Assembly (NCBI GenBank): GCA_036501535.1
Contig: DASYAE010000181.1
Coordinates: forward strand, 10,746 to 74,745
Direction of reading: 5' to 3'
Length of the DNA stretch: 64,000 bases
Origin: DASYAE01 sp036501535
GTDB lineage: Bacteria > Actinomycetota > Actinomycetes > Streptomycetales > Catenulisporaceae
The notes beneath the pieces are model-generated. The model did no database searches. It saw nothing but the letters and a program-made list of their open reading frames with translations, and was not told the origin of the DNA. How positions within the stretch are numbered: position 1 is the stretch's first letter; each line of letters opens with the position of its first letter. A program made the translations under genes and the position numbers. This document shows positions 44,856 to 53,802 of the stretch, in pieces.

Positions 44856-46046
44856 TCAGCTTCGCCGCGGCACGGTCACGATCAGCGCGTCACCCTGCCC
44901 ACCGCCGCCGCACAGGCCGGCCGCGCCGGTGCCGCCGCCGCGCCGCTGCAGCTCGAGGGCCAGGTGCAGCACGATCCGGGCGCCGGACATGCCGATCGGG
45001 TGGCCGAGCGCGATCGCGCCGCCGTTCACGTTGACCTTGTCCGACGTGACGCCGAGGTCGCGCATCGACTGGAGGCCGACCGCGGCGAAGGCCTCGTTGA
45101 TCTCGATCAGGTCCAGGTCGGCCACGGTGAGGCCGGCCTTGCCCAGCGCCTTGCCGATCGCGTTCGAGGGCTGCGAGTGCAGCGAGTTGTCCGGGCCGGC
45201 CACCATGCCGTGCGCGCCGATCTCGGCCAGCCAGTCCAGGCCGAGCTCCTCCGCCTTGGCCTTGGACATGACGACCACCGCGGCCGCGCCGTCGGAGATC
45301 GGGGAGGCGTTGCCCGCGGTGATGGTGCCGTCCTTGGCGAACGCCGGGCGCAGCTTGGCCAGGCCCTCGGCGGTGGTGTCGCCGCGCACGCCCTCGTCGT
45401 GCTTGACCACGATCGGGTCGCCTTTGCGCTGCGGGATCTCCACCGGCGTGATCTCGGCGTCGAACAGGCCGTTCTTGGCCGCAGCGGCGGCCCGCTGCTG
45501 GGAGAGCGCGGCGAAGGCGTCCTGCTGCTCGCGCGAGATGCCCAGCTTCGCCACGTGGCGCTCGGTCGACTCGCCCATCGGGATGTGGTCGTAGGCGTCG
45601 GTCAGGCCGTCGTGGGCCATCGAGTCGAGCAGCGAGATCGCGCCGTACTTGTAGCCCTCGCGGGACTTGGGCAGCAGGTGCGGCGCGTTGGTCATCGACT
45701 CCATGCCGCCGGCCACCACGACCTCGACCTCGCCGGCCCGCACCAGCTGGTCGGCCAGCGCGATCGCGTCCAGACCGGACAGGCACACCTTGTTGATCGT
45801 CAGCGCGGGCACGGTCATCGGGATGCCGGCCTTGGCCGCGGCCTGCCGGGCCGGGATCTGCCCGGCGCCGGCCTGCAGCACCTGACCCATGATCACATAA
45901 TCGACCTGGTCGGGCGCGACGCCGGCCCGCTCCAGGGCGGCGCGGATGGCTACCGCCCCCAGGTCCACGCCGCTGAACGGGGTGAGCGCGCCGAGCAGCT
46001 TGCCCATCGGGGTGCGGGCTCCGGCGACGATGACGGAGTTGGTCAT
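44856..46046 (-). CDS. Acetyl-CoA C-acetyltransferase (thiolase)
   Basis: A 396-residue thiolase. The acylated cysteine is in TINKVCLSG near residue 88; the second active-site blocks are NVNGGAIALGHPIGMSGAR and CGGGGQGDAL. It condenses or cleaves acetyl-CoA units. Its position beside mce and meaB is conserved in Streptomyces, where these serve acyl-CoA and methylmalonyl-CoA metabolism. It is divergent from mce with a 240-base shared promoter region. Confidence 0.94.
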   Translation of the reverse strand: MTNSVIVAGARTPMGKLLGALTPFSGVDLGAVAIRAALERAGVAPDQVDYVIMGQVLQAGAGQIPARQAAAKAGIPMTVPALTINKVCLSGLDAIALADQLVRAGEVEVVVAGGMESMTNAPHLLPKSREGYKYGAISLLDSMAHDGLTDAYDHIPMGESTERHVAKLGISREQQDAFAALSQQRAAAAAKNGLFDAEITPVEIPQRKGDPIVVKHDEGVRGDTTAEGLAKLRPAFAKDGTITAGNASPISDGAAAVVVMSKAKAEELGLDWLAEIGAHGMVAGPDNSLHSQPSNAIGKALGKAGLTVADLDLIEINEAFAAVGLQSMRDLGVTSDKVNVNGGAIALGHPIGMSGARIVLHLALELQRRGGGTGAAGLCGGGGQGDALIVTVPRRS

Positions 46047-46123
46047 GGCGATACGCCTCCGAGGTCACTGCGGTCACGGTCAGATGGCGGTCGGGTTCTA
46101 CTCCGACACTATCCACAATTTAG

Positions 46124-46137
46124 CTACTTGCCAGTAG
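46124..46137. promoter_or_regulatory. Palindrome in the thiolase/mce divergent promoter
   Basis: CTACT-TGCC-AGTAG is a perfect five-base inverted repeat with a four-base centre, in a locally AT-rich segment of the 240-base divergent region. It has the form of an operator. The regulator is unknown and not encoded next to it. Confidence 0.5.
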
Positions 46138-46286
46138 GGTCTGGCAGTGTCGGATACGCCACAGTGTGAGACGACTCGGCGTGAGGCGACCCTGTGCAAG
46201 GCAAGACCGGGCGCCCCGTGCGCGGGCGCCGAGGCCCGCATCCGCCCCATCCGCCGCACCGCCGTGCCCTGAATGAGGAGACCACC

Positions 46287-46769
46287 GTGGATGAGACCGC
46301 CGCGTTCACCCGGATCGATCACATCGGCATCGCCTGCCGAGACCTCTCCGCGAGCATCGAGTTCTATCGCTCGACCTTCGGCTTCGAGGTCTACCACCAG
46401 GAGGAGAACGAGCAGCAGGGGGTCCGCGAGGCGATGCTGCGGATCAACGGCACGGACGACGGCGGGGCGACCTACCTGCAGCTGCTCGAGCCGCTGCGCG
46501 AGGACAGCGCGGTCGGCAAGTTCCTGGCCAAGAACGGCGAGGGCGTGCACCACATCGCGTTCGGCACCGCCGACGTGGTGGGCGGCACCGAGTCGGCGGT
46601 GGCGACCGGTGTGCGGGCGCTCTACCCGGAGCCGCGGCACGGCACCTTCGGGTCCTGCATCAACTTCCTGCACCCCAAGGACTGCCACGGCGTGCTCACC
46701 GAGCTGGTCCAGGCGCCCGAGGCGGAACACGGCGCAGGTCACAGCCCGGATTCCGCCGGGACGCACTGA
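46287..46769 (+). CDS. mce: Methylmalonyl-CoA epimerase
   Basis: A 160-residue vicinal-oxygen-chelate protein. IDHIGIACRDLSASIEFYRS gives the first metal histidine (residue 12), VHHIAF the second, and YLQLLEPL with the C-terminal LTELVQ the remaining ligands. It interconverts R- and S-methylmalonyl-CoA. GAGGAG precedes GTG 46287. Confidence 0.94.
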   Translation: MDETAAFTRIDHIGIACRDLSASIEFYRSTFGFEVYHQEENEQQGVREAMLRINGTDDGGATYLQLLEPLREDSAVGKFLAKNGEGVHHIAFGTADVVGGTESAVATGVRALYPEPRHGTFGSCINFLHPKDCHGVLTELVQAPEAEHGAGHSPDSAGTH

Positions 46770-46883
46770 GCGGGGCCTGCAGACAGCTGAGTTCTGGGGC
46801 TAGGATTCGGGCGCTCCAGCCAGAATCACCGCCTCCGCCGAGGCCGCCCACAGCCGCCGGCGGTGCGGGGAACGGAGGCCCGT

Positions 46884-47675
46884 TTGACTGCGGACCAGAA
46901 CGACCCCGGGGACATACCACCCGGCCTGGTGCTTCCGCCGGCGCTGCTCGGACTGGCCGAGGCGAACAGCCTCGGCGCGCTGCGGAAGATGTACCGGCCG
47001 GCGCACGACGCGCTGTTCCGGACACAGGCCACCAGGGACCGCCGGATCCTGCTCTTCCAGCAGGGATTCCTGCACGCCACCGGCCCGACCACGGCCGACG
47101 CCTACCGCTGGGACCACGTCACCGAGGTCTACCAGAACGCCGTCGACCACTACCAGAACGGCCGGTACCAGTACACGTCGGTGCTGTTCCAGCTGGTGCT
47201 GCTGGACGGCAGCCGGTTCAAGCTGGACGGCTCTTTCCGCGGCGCCCGCGCGCTTGGCTCGCACATCAACGCGGCGGTCTCCAGCGTGCTGCTGCCGGCG
47301 GCCGAGGCGGCCCTGGCCCAGGGCGCCACGCTGCCGTTCGGCCCGCTGGGCCTTAGCGCGCAGGCGCTGGCGCCGAAGAAGCGCGGGCCGATCCCGTGGA
47401 CGCAGATCCGGCTGGTCAAGCCGATCCGCGGGTACGTGCACGTGTTCGTGTACGGCAAGGACAAGTCGGTGCTGAACGTGAACTGCAGCCAGGTGCCCAA
47501 CCTGCCGCTGTTCAGCCATCTGGCGGACCGTTATGCCGGGAAGGCGGCCCGGACGCCGATTCCGGCGCAGCGGGACCACAGCGCCGGCAGCGGCATCGCG
47601 GGCGGTGCGATCGGGGACGTGGGAGAAGTCGGCGAAGTCAGGGACGTCGGCGAGGTCGGCGAGGTGGAGCTTTAG
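46884..47675 (+). CDS. Conserved hypothetical protein, possibly DUF6585-like
   Basis: A 263-residue soluble protein with no signal peptide. Segments such as FLHATGPTTADAYRWDHVTE and LVLLDGSRFKLDGSFRGARA read like a repeated PH-like beta-fold, resembling actinomycete DUF6585 proteins; this is a weak match from memory. The last 20 residues are GEV/GDV repeats encoded by a nine-base tandem repeat. TTG 46884 has GGAGG at five bases and is preferred over GTG 46863. A TAGGAT -10-like box lies at 46801-46806. Confidence 0.65.
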   Translation: MTADQNDPGDIPPGLVLPPALLGLAEANSLGALRKMYRPAHDALFRTQATRDRRILLFQQGFLHATGPTTADAYRWDHVTEVYQNAVDHYQNGRYQYTSVLFQLVLLDGSRFKLDGSFRGARALGSHINAAVSSVLLPAAEAALAQGATLPFGPLGLSAQALAPKKRGPIPWTQIRLVKPIRGYVHVFVYGKDKSVLNVNCSQVPNLPLFSHLADRYAGKAARTPIPAQRDHSAGSGIAGGAIGDVGEVGEVRDVGEVGEVEL

Positions 47676-47724
47676 AGGTGGAGCTGTAGCGGGCGCGAGG
47701 CCGCGTCGCGGCGGCCATCCGGGC

Positions 47725-47730
47725 TACGCT
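47725..47730 (+). promoter_or_regulatory. Leaderless -10 box of the phosphatase gene
   Basis: TACGCT (TANNNT) lies six bases before ATG 47737 and no ribosome-binding site is present. Confidence 0.45.
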
Positions 47731-47736
47731 CTGCCA

Positions 47737-48192
47737 ATGATCGGTTGGCGCACGGCCGGCGTCTGGGATCCGGCGACGCCGGGCGTGCTGCGCCTACCTT
47801 CGGGGCGGCTCGTGCGCGGCCGCGGTCTGCGCCGCCCGATGCCCGCCGATGCCCCCGAACCAACCTTTGCGCTCTACCTGACCGGCCGTCAGCCGCCGCC
47901 GGTTGCCTGGGAGGCGCGGTGGATCCGGTGGCCCGACTTCCGGCTGCCCTCCGATCCGGCCGTGGCCGCCGCGGCACTGCGCGAAGCGTGGGAGCGAGCA
48001 AGCGCCGAGCGGGTCGAAGTCGCCTGCGGCGGCGGGGTTGGGCGCACTGGGACCGCGCTGGCCTGCCTCGCCGTGCTCGACGGCGTCCCCGGTGACGAAG
48101 CAGTCGCCTACGTCCGAGCGGGCTACGCCCCTCGGGCGGTCGAGACGCCCTGGCAGCGCCGCTACGTCACTCGTTTCGGGCAACGGACCTGA
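47737..48192 (+). CDS. Small protein-tyrosine-phosphatase-like protein
   Basis: A 151-residue protein. CGGGVGRTGTALACL gives the CX5R phosphatase loop (Cys97, Arg103), preceded by a beta-strand VEVA; this is the cysteine-based phosphatase P-loop in a short dual-specificity-like frame. An upstream Asp as general acid could be WPDFRLP. The substrate is unknown. It is convergent with the prenyl synthase gene. Confidence 0.75.
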   Translation: MIGWRTAGVWDPATPGVLRLPSGRLVRGRGLRRPMPADAPEPTFALYLTGRQPPPVAWEARWIRWPDFRLPSDPAVAAAALREAWERASAERVEVACGGGVGRTGTALACLAVLDGVPGDEAVAYVRAGYAPRAVETPWQRRYVTRFGQRT

Positions 48193-48256
48193 CCGGCGGT
48201 CAGCTCACGGCGCGTCAGCCGATCGGCCGCCTCAGCCCAGCCGTCAACGCCTGCCG

Positions 48257-49288
48257 TCACACAGTGCGCGACATCACCAGATCGCACAGGCTCAGCAGCG
48301 CCTTCTTCGCCGAGATGTCCGGCAGCGGCTCCAGCAGCGCCCGCGCCTCGTCCGCGTATCGGGCCACGGTCGCCCGCGCCTGGTCCATCGCCGGGTGCAC
48401 CCGCAGCGCCGCGATGGCCTCCTCGACCCGCTCGTCCTGCTCGATCGGCGCCGACAGCAGCTCGCGCAGCCGCGCCGACTCCGGGTCGCTGGACGCGAGC
48501 ACGTACAGCGCCGGCAGCGTCGGCACGCCCTCGCGCAGGTCCGTGCCCGGCGTCTTGCCGAACTGCTCCGGGTCGCCCACCAGGTCGAGCACGTCGTCGG
48601 CGAGCTGGAACGCCACCCCGAACACCTCGCCGAACCGGGTCAGCAGCTCCACGTCCCGCTGCGGCGCCCCGGACAGCAGCGCGCCGAACCGGGCGCTGGT
48701 GGCGATCAGCGAGCCGGTCTTGTCCATTAGGACCCTGAGATAGTGGTCGAGCGCCGCCTCGCCGTCGTCCGGCTGTACACACTCGTTGATCTGGCCGGTC
48801 ACCAGCCGCTCGAAGGTGACCGCCTGCAGCCGCACCGCCTCCGGCCCGAGGTCGGCCAGGATCCGCGAGGCGCGGGCGAACAGGAAGTCGCCGGTCAGGA
48901 TCGCCAGCGAGTTGTCCCAGCGGGCGTTCGCGGTGGCCACGCCGCGGCGCAGCTCCGCCTCGTCCATCACGTCGTCGTGGTACAGCGTCGCCAGATGCGT
49001 GAGTTCCACCACTGCGCCGGCCGGCACGACGCCCGCGGCGCGCGGATCGCCGAACTCGGCGGCCATCAGGGTGAGCAGCGGCCGGAACCGCTTGCCCCCC
49101 GCGTTCACCAGGTGGATCGCGGTCTGCGCGATCAGCGGGTGGTCGCTGCGGGCCGACTCGCGCAGCAGCTCCTCGACCCGGTCGAGGCCGGCCCGGATCC
49201 GTTGCTCGAGCTCGGGATCGTCCATCGGCGGCAGGAACTGCGCCGCTGCTCCGGCGACGGGCACCGGGGCCGGTACCTGCACGCTCAC
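48257..49288 (-). CDS. Polyprenyl diphosphate synthase (likely menaquinone side chain)
   Basis: A 343-residue trans-prenyltransferase. The first aspartate-rich motif is LYHDDVMDEAELRRG, with AGGKRFRPLL upstream; the second is QLADDVLDLVGD. Small residues before the first motif allow long-chain products. The divergent mqnA and mqnC genes suggest it makes the heptaprenyl or octaprenyl chain for menaquinone. AAGGGG precedes GTG 49288; GTG 49282 is possible. Confidence 0.9.
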   Translation of the reverse strand: MSVQVPAPVPVAGAAAQFLPPMDDPELEQRIRAGLDRVEELLRESARSDHPLIAQTAIHLVNAGGKRFRPLLTLMAAEFGDPRAAGVVPAGAVVELTHLATLYHDDVMDEAELRRGVATANARWDNSLAILTGDFLFARASRILADLGPEAVRLQAVTFERLVTGQINECVQPDDGEAALDHYLRVLMDKTGSLIATSARFGALLSGAPQRDVELLTRFGEVFGVAFQLADDVLDLVGDPEQFGKTPGTDLREGVPTLPALYVLASSDPESARLRELLSAPIEQDERVEEAIAALRVHPAMDQARATVARYADEARALLEPLPDISAKKALLSLCDLVMSRTV

Positions 49289-49418
49289 TTCTTCGCCCCT
49301 TACCGCCCTCGGCCGGCAGAGCCGCCGTCCACCTGGGCCCATCGGTCCATGGTCCGGGGTCAACGCTAGTGCATCGAGGGTGCCGGCTGAACCCGGGGCG
49401 CGGCGGCGTAGTGTTCGC

Positions 49419-50264
49419 ATGGTGGACAGACCTCGCTTCGGACACATCCAGTTCCTCAACTGCGTCCCGATCTACTGGGGCCTGGTCAGGTCGGGCGCGC
49501 TGCTCGACCTCGACCTGGTCAAGGACACCCCGGAGCGGCTCTCCGAACAGCTCGTGGCCGGCGATCTGGACATCGGGCCGATCAGCCTGGTCGAGTACCT
49601 GAGGCACGCCGCCGACCTGGTGGTGCTGCCGGACCTCGCGGTCGGCTCGGACGGCCCGGTCATGTCCTGCAACCTCGTCTCCCAGCTGCCGTTCGACCGG
49701 CTCGACCGGGAGCGGGTGGCGCTCGGCTCGACCTCCCGCACCACCGTCCAGCTGGCCCGGATGGTGCTGCGCGAGCGCTACCGCGTCCAGCCCGATTACT
49801 ATGCCTGCCCGCCGGATCTGGCCGGGATGATGCAGGAGGCGGCGGCCGGCGTGCTGATCGGCGACCCGGCGCTGCGGGCCTCGCTCTACGACGCGCCCCG
49901 GCTCGGGCTGCGGGTCATGGACCTGGGCGCGGAGTGGAAGGACTGGACCGGCCTGCCGATGGTCTTCGCGGTCTGGGCGGTGCGGCGCGAGTTCCTGGCC
50001 GCCAACCCGGGCCTGACCCGCGAGGTGCACGAGGCCTGTCTGCGCTCGCGCGACCTTGCGATAAGCGAGGTGGACAAAGTGGCCGAGCACACCGCGCGCT
50101 GGGAGGCGTTCGACGCCCGGGTGCTGGAGCGCTACTTCACCACGCTGGACTTCTCCTTCGGCGAGCGGCAGCTGGCCGGGGTGCGCGAGTTCGCCCGCCG
50201 GGTCGGCGACCAGATCGGCATCGACCCCGCCGTGCCGATCGAGCTGTTGGAGCCGGGCGCGTAG
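49419..50264 (+). CDS. mqnA: Chorismate dehydratase (menaquinone biosynthesis)
   Basis: A 281-residue periplasmic-binding-protein-fold enzyme acting in the cytoplasm. It starts RPRFGHIQFLNCVPIYWGL, and SRTTVQLARMVLRERY and GDPALRA are typical of MqnA. It converts chorismate to 3-[(1-carboxyvinyl)oxy]benzoate, the first futalosine-pathway step. ATG 49419 is used; GTG 49422 is exactly seven bases after TAGTGT and would fit a leaderless start. mqnC follows by 79 bases. Confidence 0.93.
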   Translation: MVDRPRFGHIQFLNCVPIYWGLVRSGALLDLDLVKDTPERLSEQLVAGDLDIGPISLVEYLRHAADLVVLPDLAVGSDGPVMSCNLVSQLPFDRLDRERVALGSTSRTTVQLARMVLRERYRVQPDYYACPPDLAGMMQEAAAGVLIGDPALRASLYDAPRLGLRVMDLGAEWKDWTGLPMVFAVWAVRREFLAANPGLTREVHEACLRSRDLAISEVDKVAEHTARWEAFDARVLERYFTTLDFSFGERQLAGVREFARRVGDQIGIDPAVPIELLEPGA

Positions 50265-50343
50265 TCTGGTCGGCAATAAACGGCAATAAGCAGCGCGGTC
50301 AGATCAGCTCAGATCAGCACAGCGAAGGTTGAGGTTCGACGCG

Positions 50344-51564
50344 ATGAGCGGGACGCCGAAGGGCGCGATCAGCACGGTGAGTGCGTTTGGCGGCGGCCGG
50401 CTCGGCGCCCTGCGGGAGCCGCTCGAGCGCGCCGCGGAGGGCGGCCGGCTCACCGAGCAGGAGGCCGTGGATCTCTACCGGCATGCCCCGCTGCACGAAC
50501 TGGGCCGGGCCGCCGACGCCGCGCGGCGCAAGCGATACACGGACACCGCGGACATCGCGACCTACATCATCGAACGCAACATCAACTACACGAACGTCTG
50601 CGTGACGGCGTGTAAGTTCTGCGCGTTCTACGCCCCGCCGAAGTCGGACAAGGGCTGGTCGCACGATCTGGACGAGATCCTGCGCCGGTGCGGGGAGACG
50701 GTCGCGCTCGGCGGCACCCAGATCATGTTCCAGGGCGGCCACCACCCGGACTACGGGGTCGAGTACTACGAGCGCGCCTTCGCCGCGATCAAGGCCGAGT
50801 ACCCGCAGCTCGTCATCCACTCGCTGGGCGCCTCCGAGGTGCAGCACATGGCGACCGTCTCCGCGGTGCCGATCGAGGAGGCCATCGCGCGGCTCAAGGC
50901 CGCGGGCCTCGACTCGTTCGCCGGGGCCGGCGCCGAGCTGCTGCCGCAGCGGCCGCGCAACGCCATCGCGCCGCTGAAGGAGTCCGGCGAGCGCTGGCTG
51001 GAGATCATGGAGACGGCGCACGGGCTGGGCCTGGAGTCGACCTCGACGATGCTGATGGGCACCGGGGAGACCAACGCCGAGCGGATAAGGCATCTGGCGA
51101 TGATCCGCGAGGTGCAGGACCGCACCGGAGGCTTCCGCGCCTTCATCCCGTACACCTACCAGCCGGAGAACAACCACCTCAAGGGCCGCACGCAGGCCAC
51201 CACGCTGGAGTACCTGCGGATGATCGCGATCTCCCGGCTGTTCCTGCACAACGTGGCGCACATCCAGGGCTCGTGGCTGACCGTCGGCAAGGAGGCGGGG
51301 CAGCTGACGCTGCATTATGGGGCGGACGACCTCGGCTCGGTCATGCTGGAGGAGAACGTGGTCTCCTCGGCCGGTGCCCGGCACCGCTCCAACCGCATGG
51401 AGCTGATCCACCTGATCCGCACCGCCGGGCGCGTTCCGGCGCAGCGCGACACGCTCTACAACCACCTGGTGGTGCACCGGGACCCGGCCGACGATCCGGC
51501 CGACGACCAGGTCCGGTCGCACATCTCCTCCACCGCCCTCCCACTGGTCGACATCGCGCCCTGA
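50344..51564 (+). CDS. mqnC: Cyclic dehypoxanthinyl futalosine synthase (radical SAM)
   Basis: A 406-residue radical SAM enzyme. NVCVTACKFCAFYAPP gives cluster cysteines 86, 90 and 93. GGTQIMFQGGHHPDYG, FAGAGAELLPQRPR and the C-terminal WLTVGKEAGQLTLHYGADD distinguish MqnC from the related MqnE. It cyclises dehypoxanthinyl futalosine. GAGG lies nine bases before the ATG. It lies downstream of mqnA on the same strand. Confidence 0.94.
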   Translation: MSGTPKGAISTVSAFGGGRLGALREPLERAAEGGRLTEQEAVDLYRHAPLHELGRAADAARRKRYTDTADIATYIIERNINYTNVCVTACKFCAFYAPPKSDKGWSHDLDEILRRCGETVALGGTQIMFQGGHHPDYGVEYYERAFAAIKAEYPQLVIHSLGASEVQHMATVSAVPIEEAIARLKAAGLDSFAGAGAELLPQRPRNAIAPLKESGERWLEIMETAHGLGLESTSTMLMGTGETNAERIRHLAMIREVQDRTGGFRAFIPYTYQPENNHLKGRTQATTLEYLRMIAISRLFLHNVAHIQGSWLTVGKEAGQLTLHYGADDLGSVMLEENVVSSAGARHRSNRMELIHLIRTAGRVPAQRDTLYNHLVVHRDPADDPADDQVRSHISSTALPLVDIAP

Positions 51565-51603
51565 CCCTCCCCTCCGCAGTCAGCGGCGCGCGCCCGTCGG
51601 GGT

Positions 51604-51939
51604 TCAGATATCCGGCCGGCCGTCGTTGTGCCGGGCGTAGCGCTCGGCGACGAGCCAGGAGACCCGGCCGCGCTCCCAGCACAGCCGGCAGCTGACCCGC
51701 GCCAGCGAGCCGCGCGGCACGATCCGGCCGGTGCCGCCACACGCCGGGCACTGCACGATGTACTTGCGCCGTCCCGGCCCGGATCCGGGCGCCGGCCCGG
51801 ATCCGCCGGGGCCGGCGCCGTCCCGGCCGTCGCCGCCGTGCGTGTCGCCGTTCTTCTCGGGGCTCGTGCTCATGCGCCGGTCGCCGCGGTCATCGCGGAC
51901 CGGCCGTCCCCGCCCCTTTCCGACGTCTGTCATGGTCAT
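51604..51939 (-). CDS. Small zinc-ribbon protein
   Basis: A 111-residue protein. The C-terminal half has CPACGGTG followed after 15 residues by CRLCWERG, a two-CxxC zinc knuckle similar to the DnaJ cysteine-rich repeats. The N-terminal half is Gly/Asp/Arg-rich and disordered. ATG 51939 is used; ATG 51933 and 51873 are in frame. It is divergent from the XRE/TPR regulator and convergent with mqnC. Confidence 0.7.
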   Translation of the reverse strand: MTMTDVGKGRGRPVRDDRGDRRMSTSPEKNGDTHGGDGRDGAGPGGSGPAPGSGPGRRKYIVQCPACGGTGRIVPRGSLARVSCRLCWERGRVSWLVAERYARHNDGRPDI

Positions 51940-52152
51940 GGTTCACCAGGCCTCTCGGATGCTGCTGGGCCGCACTGCGAAGTCGCGGTAGCGTCGAGTG
52001 TCGGCACCTGCACGGTATGGACCTCTTGCTTGGTAGCCCCACCGCTTGGCAATTCCACTGTGCATTTCCCGCACGGCCGGGGGGAGCCGTTGACCGTCCC
52101 CGGCCGGACAGGCAACGGAAACCCGAGGACGGCGCTGGTGGACCGGAACACA

Positions 52153-53523
52153 ATGGTCGACGGCGAGTCCCGCCGCGACGGCGGGCCGGACCGCGGTTTC
52201 GGCGCGCAGCTGCGCCGCCGCCGCACCGCGGCCGGCCTCTCCCTCGCCGACCTGGCCGGCCTGGTCCACTACAGCAAGAGCTATCTGAGCCGGATCGAGA
52301 CCGGGGCCAAGCCGCCTGGCGTCGACCTGGCCCGCCGCTGCGACGCCGTGCTGGAGGCGGAGGGCTCGCTCGCCGCGCTGGTGCGGGAGGACGAGGAGCC
52401 GGGGACCGGGGCCGGGCCGCAGTCCGCCGCCGACGACGGCGCGCTGTGGGCTGACGACGAGAGCCAGGTGTGGATCATGGAGCTGTCGCAGGGCGGGGCG
52501 AGCCGGTTCACGCCGGTCGGCCGCCGCGCCGCGGCGCCCGGTCCGGCCGGCCTTCCGGGCGACCAGTCCCTGCTCGGCCTGACGGTGTCTCCGGCGGCGC
52601 CGCTCTCGCGGGCGCTGGCGGCAAGGACGGTGCCGGTCGACCCCTTCGTGGTGATGTTCGGGCAGTTGCGCCGGCTCGGTCAGGAGGCCAGCCCGGCGAT
52701 CGTGCTGCCGACGGTGATCGCGCAGGCGCACGCGCTCCAGGGCATCGCCGCCTCGGCCCGCGGCGGACGGCAGGCCTCGCTGCTGTTACTGGCCGCGCGA
52801 TATGCCGAATATGCAGGCTGGCTCGCCCAGGAGAGCGGCGACCCGAGGGCGGCGCTGTGGTGGACCGACCGGGCCGTCGAGATGGCGGCGGCCGCGGACG
52901 ACCGCGAGATGGGCGCCAACGCCCTGATCCGCCGCGCGGTGGTCGCGCTCTACCGGGACGACGCGATGCAGACCATCGAGCTGGCCCGGCTGGCGCAGGC
53001 CGACCGATCGATCAGCCCCCGGATACGCGGCCTGGCCGCGCTGCAGGAGGCGCAGGGCCACGCGCTGGCCGGTGACCGGTCGTCCTGCGAGCGGACCCTG
53101 GAACAGGGCTCGGTGCTGCTCGACGCGGCGGCCCGGGACGACGCGGCGGTGCTCGCCCTCGGCCCGATGTCGACCCCTGACTTCGCCGCCGTGATCCGCG
53201 GCTGGTGCTACCACGACCTGGGCCGGCCCGAGGCGGCTGCGGACATCCTCGACCCCGAGCTGGAACGGCTCCCGGACGCGGCGCGGCGCAGCTACGCCAG
53301 GTTCGGCGCGCGCCTGGCCCTGTGCAAGGCCGCGGCCGGGGACGTCGACAGCGCCTGCGAGCTCGCCGGCCAGGTCGTCGACGCCGCGGTGGTGGTCGAC
53401 TCGGCCACCGTCCGGGTGGAGCTCGGCCGGCTGGCGCACTCGCTGGCCCGCTGGTCCGCCCGGCCCGAGGTGCAGGACGTCCGGAGGCGGCTGATCCAGG
53501 CGCTGCAGGGGGCGGCAGTGTGA
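52153..53523 (+). CDS. XRE-family helix-turn-helix regulator with TPR-like repeats
   Basis: A 456-residue regulator. Residues 15-70 (FGAQLRRRRTAAGLSLADLA and SKSYLSRIETGAKPP) form an XRE helix-turn-helix. From about 170 onward Ala/Leu-rich helical hairpins, for example AARYAEYAGWLAQESGDPRA, form tetratricopeptide-like repeats. This is a frequent actinomycete design with unknown ligands. It has an in-frame TTA codon at 52786. ATG 52153 is used; GTG 52138 is possible. Confidence 0.82.
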   Translation: MVDGESRRDGGPDRGFGAQLRRRRTAAGLSLADLAGLVHYSKSYLSRIETGAKPPGVDLARRCDAVLEAEGSLAALVREDEEPGTGAGPQSAADDGALWADDESQVWIMELSQGGASRFTPVGRRAAAPGPAGLPGDQSLLGLTVSPAAPLSRALAARTVPVDPFVVMFGQLRRLGQEASPAIVLPTVIAQAHALQGIAASARGGRQASLLLLAARYAEYAGWLAQESGDPRAALWWTDRAVEMAAAADDREMGANALIRRAVVALYRDDAMQTIELARLAQADRSISPRIRGLAALQEAQGHALAGDRSSCERTLEQGSVLLDAAARDDAAVLALGPMSTPDFAAVIRGWCYHDLGRPEAAADILDPELERLPDAARRSYARFGARLALCKAAAGDVDSACELAGQVVDAAVVVDSATVRVELGRLAHSLARWSARPEVQDVRRRLIQALQGAAV

Positions 53524-53584
53524 GCGGTTAGCGGTTGGAGATGTCCTTGTCAGCGGCGCGTGGGCGCTGTGCGCTTAGGTACTA

Positions 53585-53647
53585 GGGGCAAGGTCGCGCA
53601 CCCGGAAGGGTGGTCGTGCTTCAAAACGACCGTGGTGCTTCTGCCCC
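53585..53647 (+). ncRNA. Candidate structured RNA element
   Basis: Sixty-three bases can fold into a closed junction: GGGGCA (53585-53590) pairs with TGCCCC (53642-53647), enclosing CACCC-GGAA-GGGTG (53599-53612, a GNRA-type loop) and GGTCGT-N8-ACGACC (53612-53631). It lies in the 279-base gap between the XRE regulator and the hydrolase gene, about 155 bases before the latter. No known RNA family is recognised. The calculation is by eye. Confidence 0.35.
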
Positions 53648-53802
53648 ATTTGCCAGTACTCTGCGTTGAGGTCGAGATGTTTCGGTTCCGTACGGCAGCG
53701 CGGTTCTCCAGGCAATCAGGCCGGCCGACTCTCTAAGGTAGGCACTCGTGGCGGTAGCCCTGTCGCCGCGGCGGGTCGATGGGAGGATTGCGATGGCCTG
53801 CG

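Noticed and set aside
52070..52120. Possible hairpin in the leader of the XRE/TPR regulator.
   Set aside because: Arms of G/C runs pair easily in this GC-rich DNA, so I see no specific signal.
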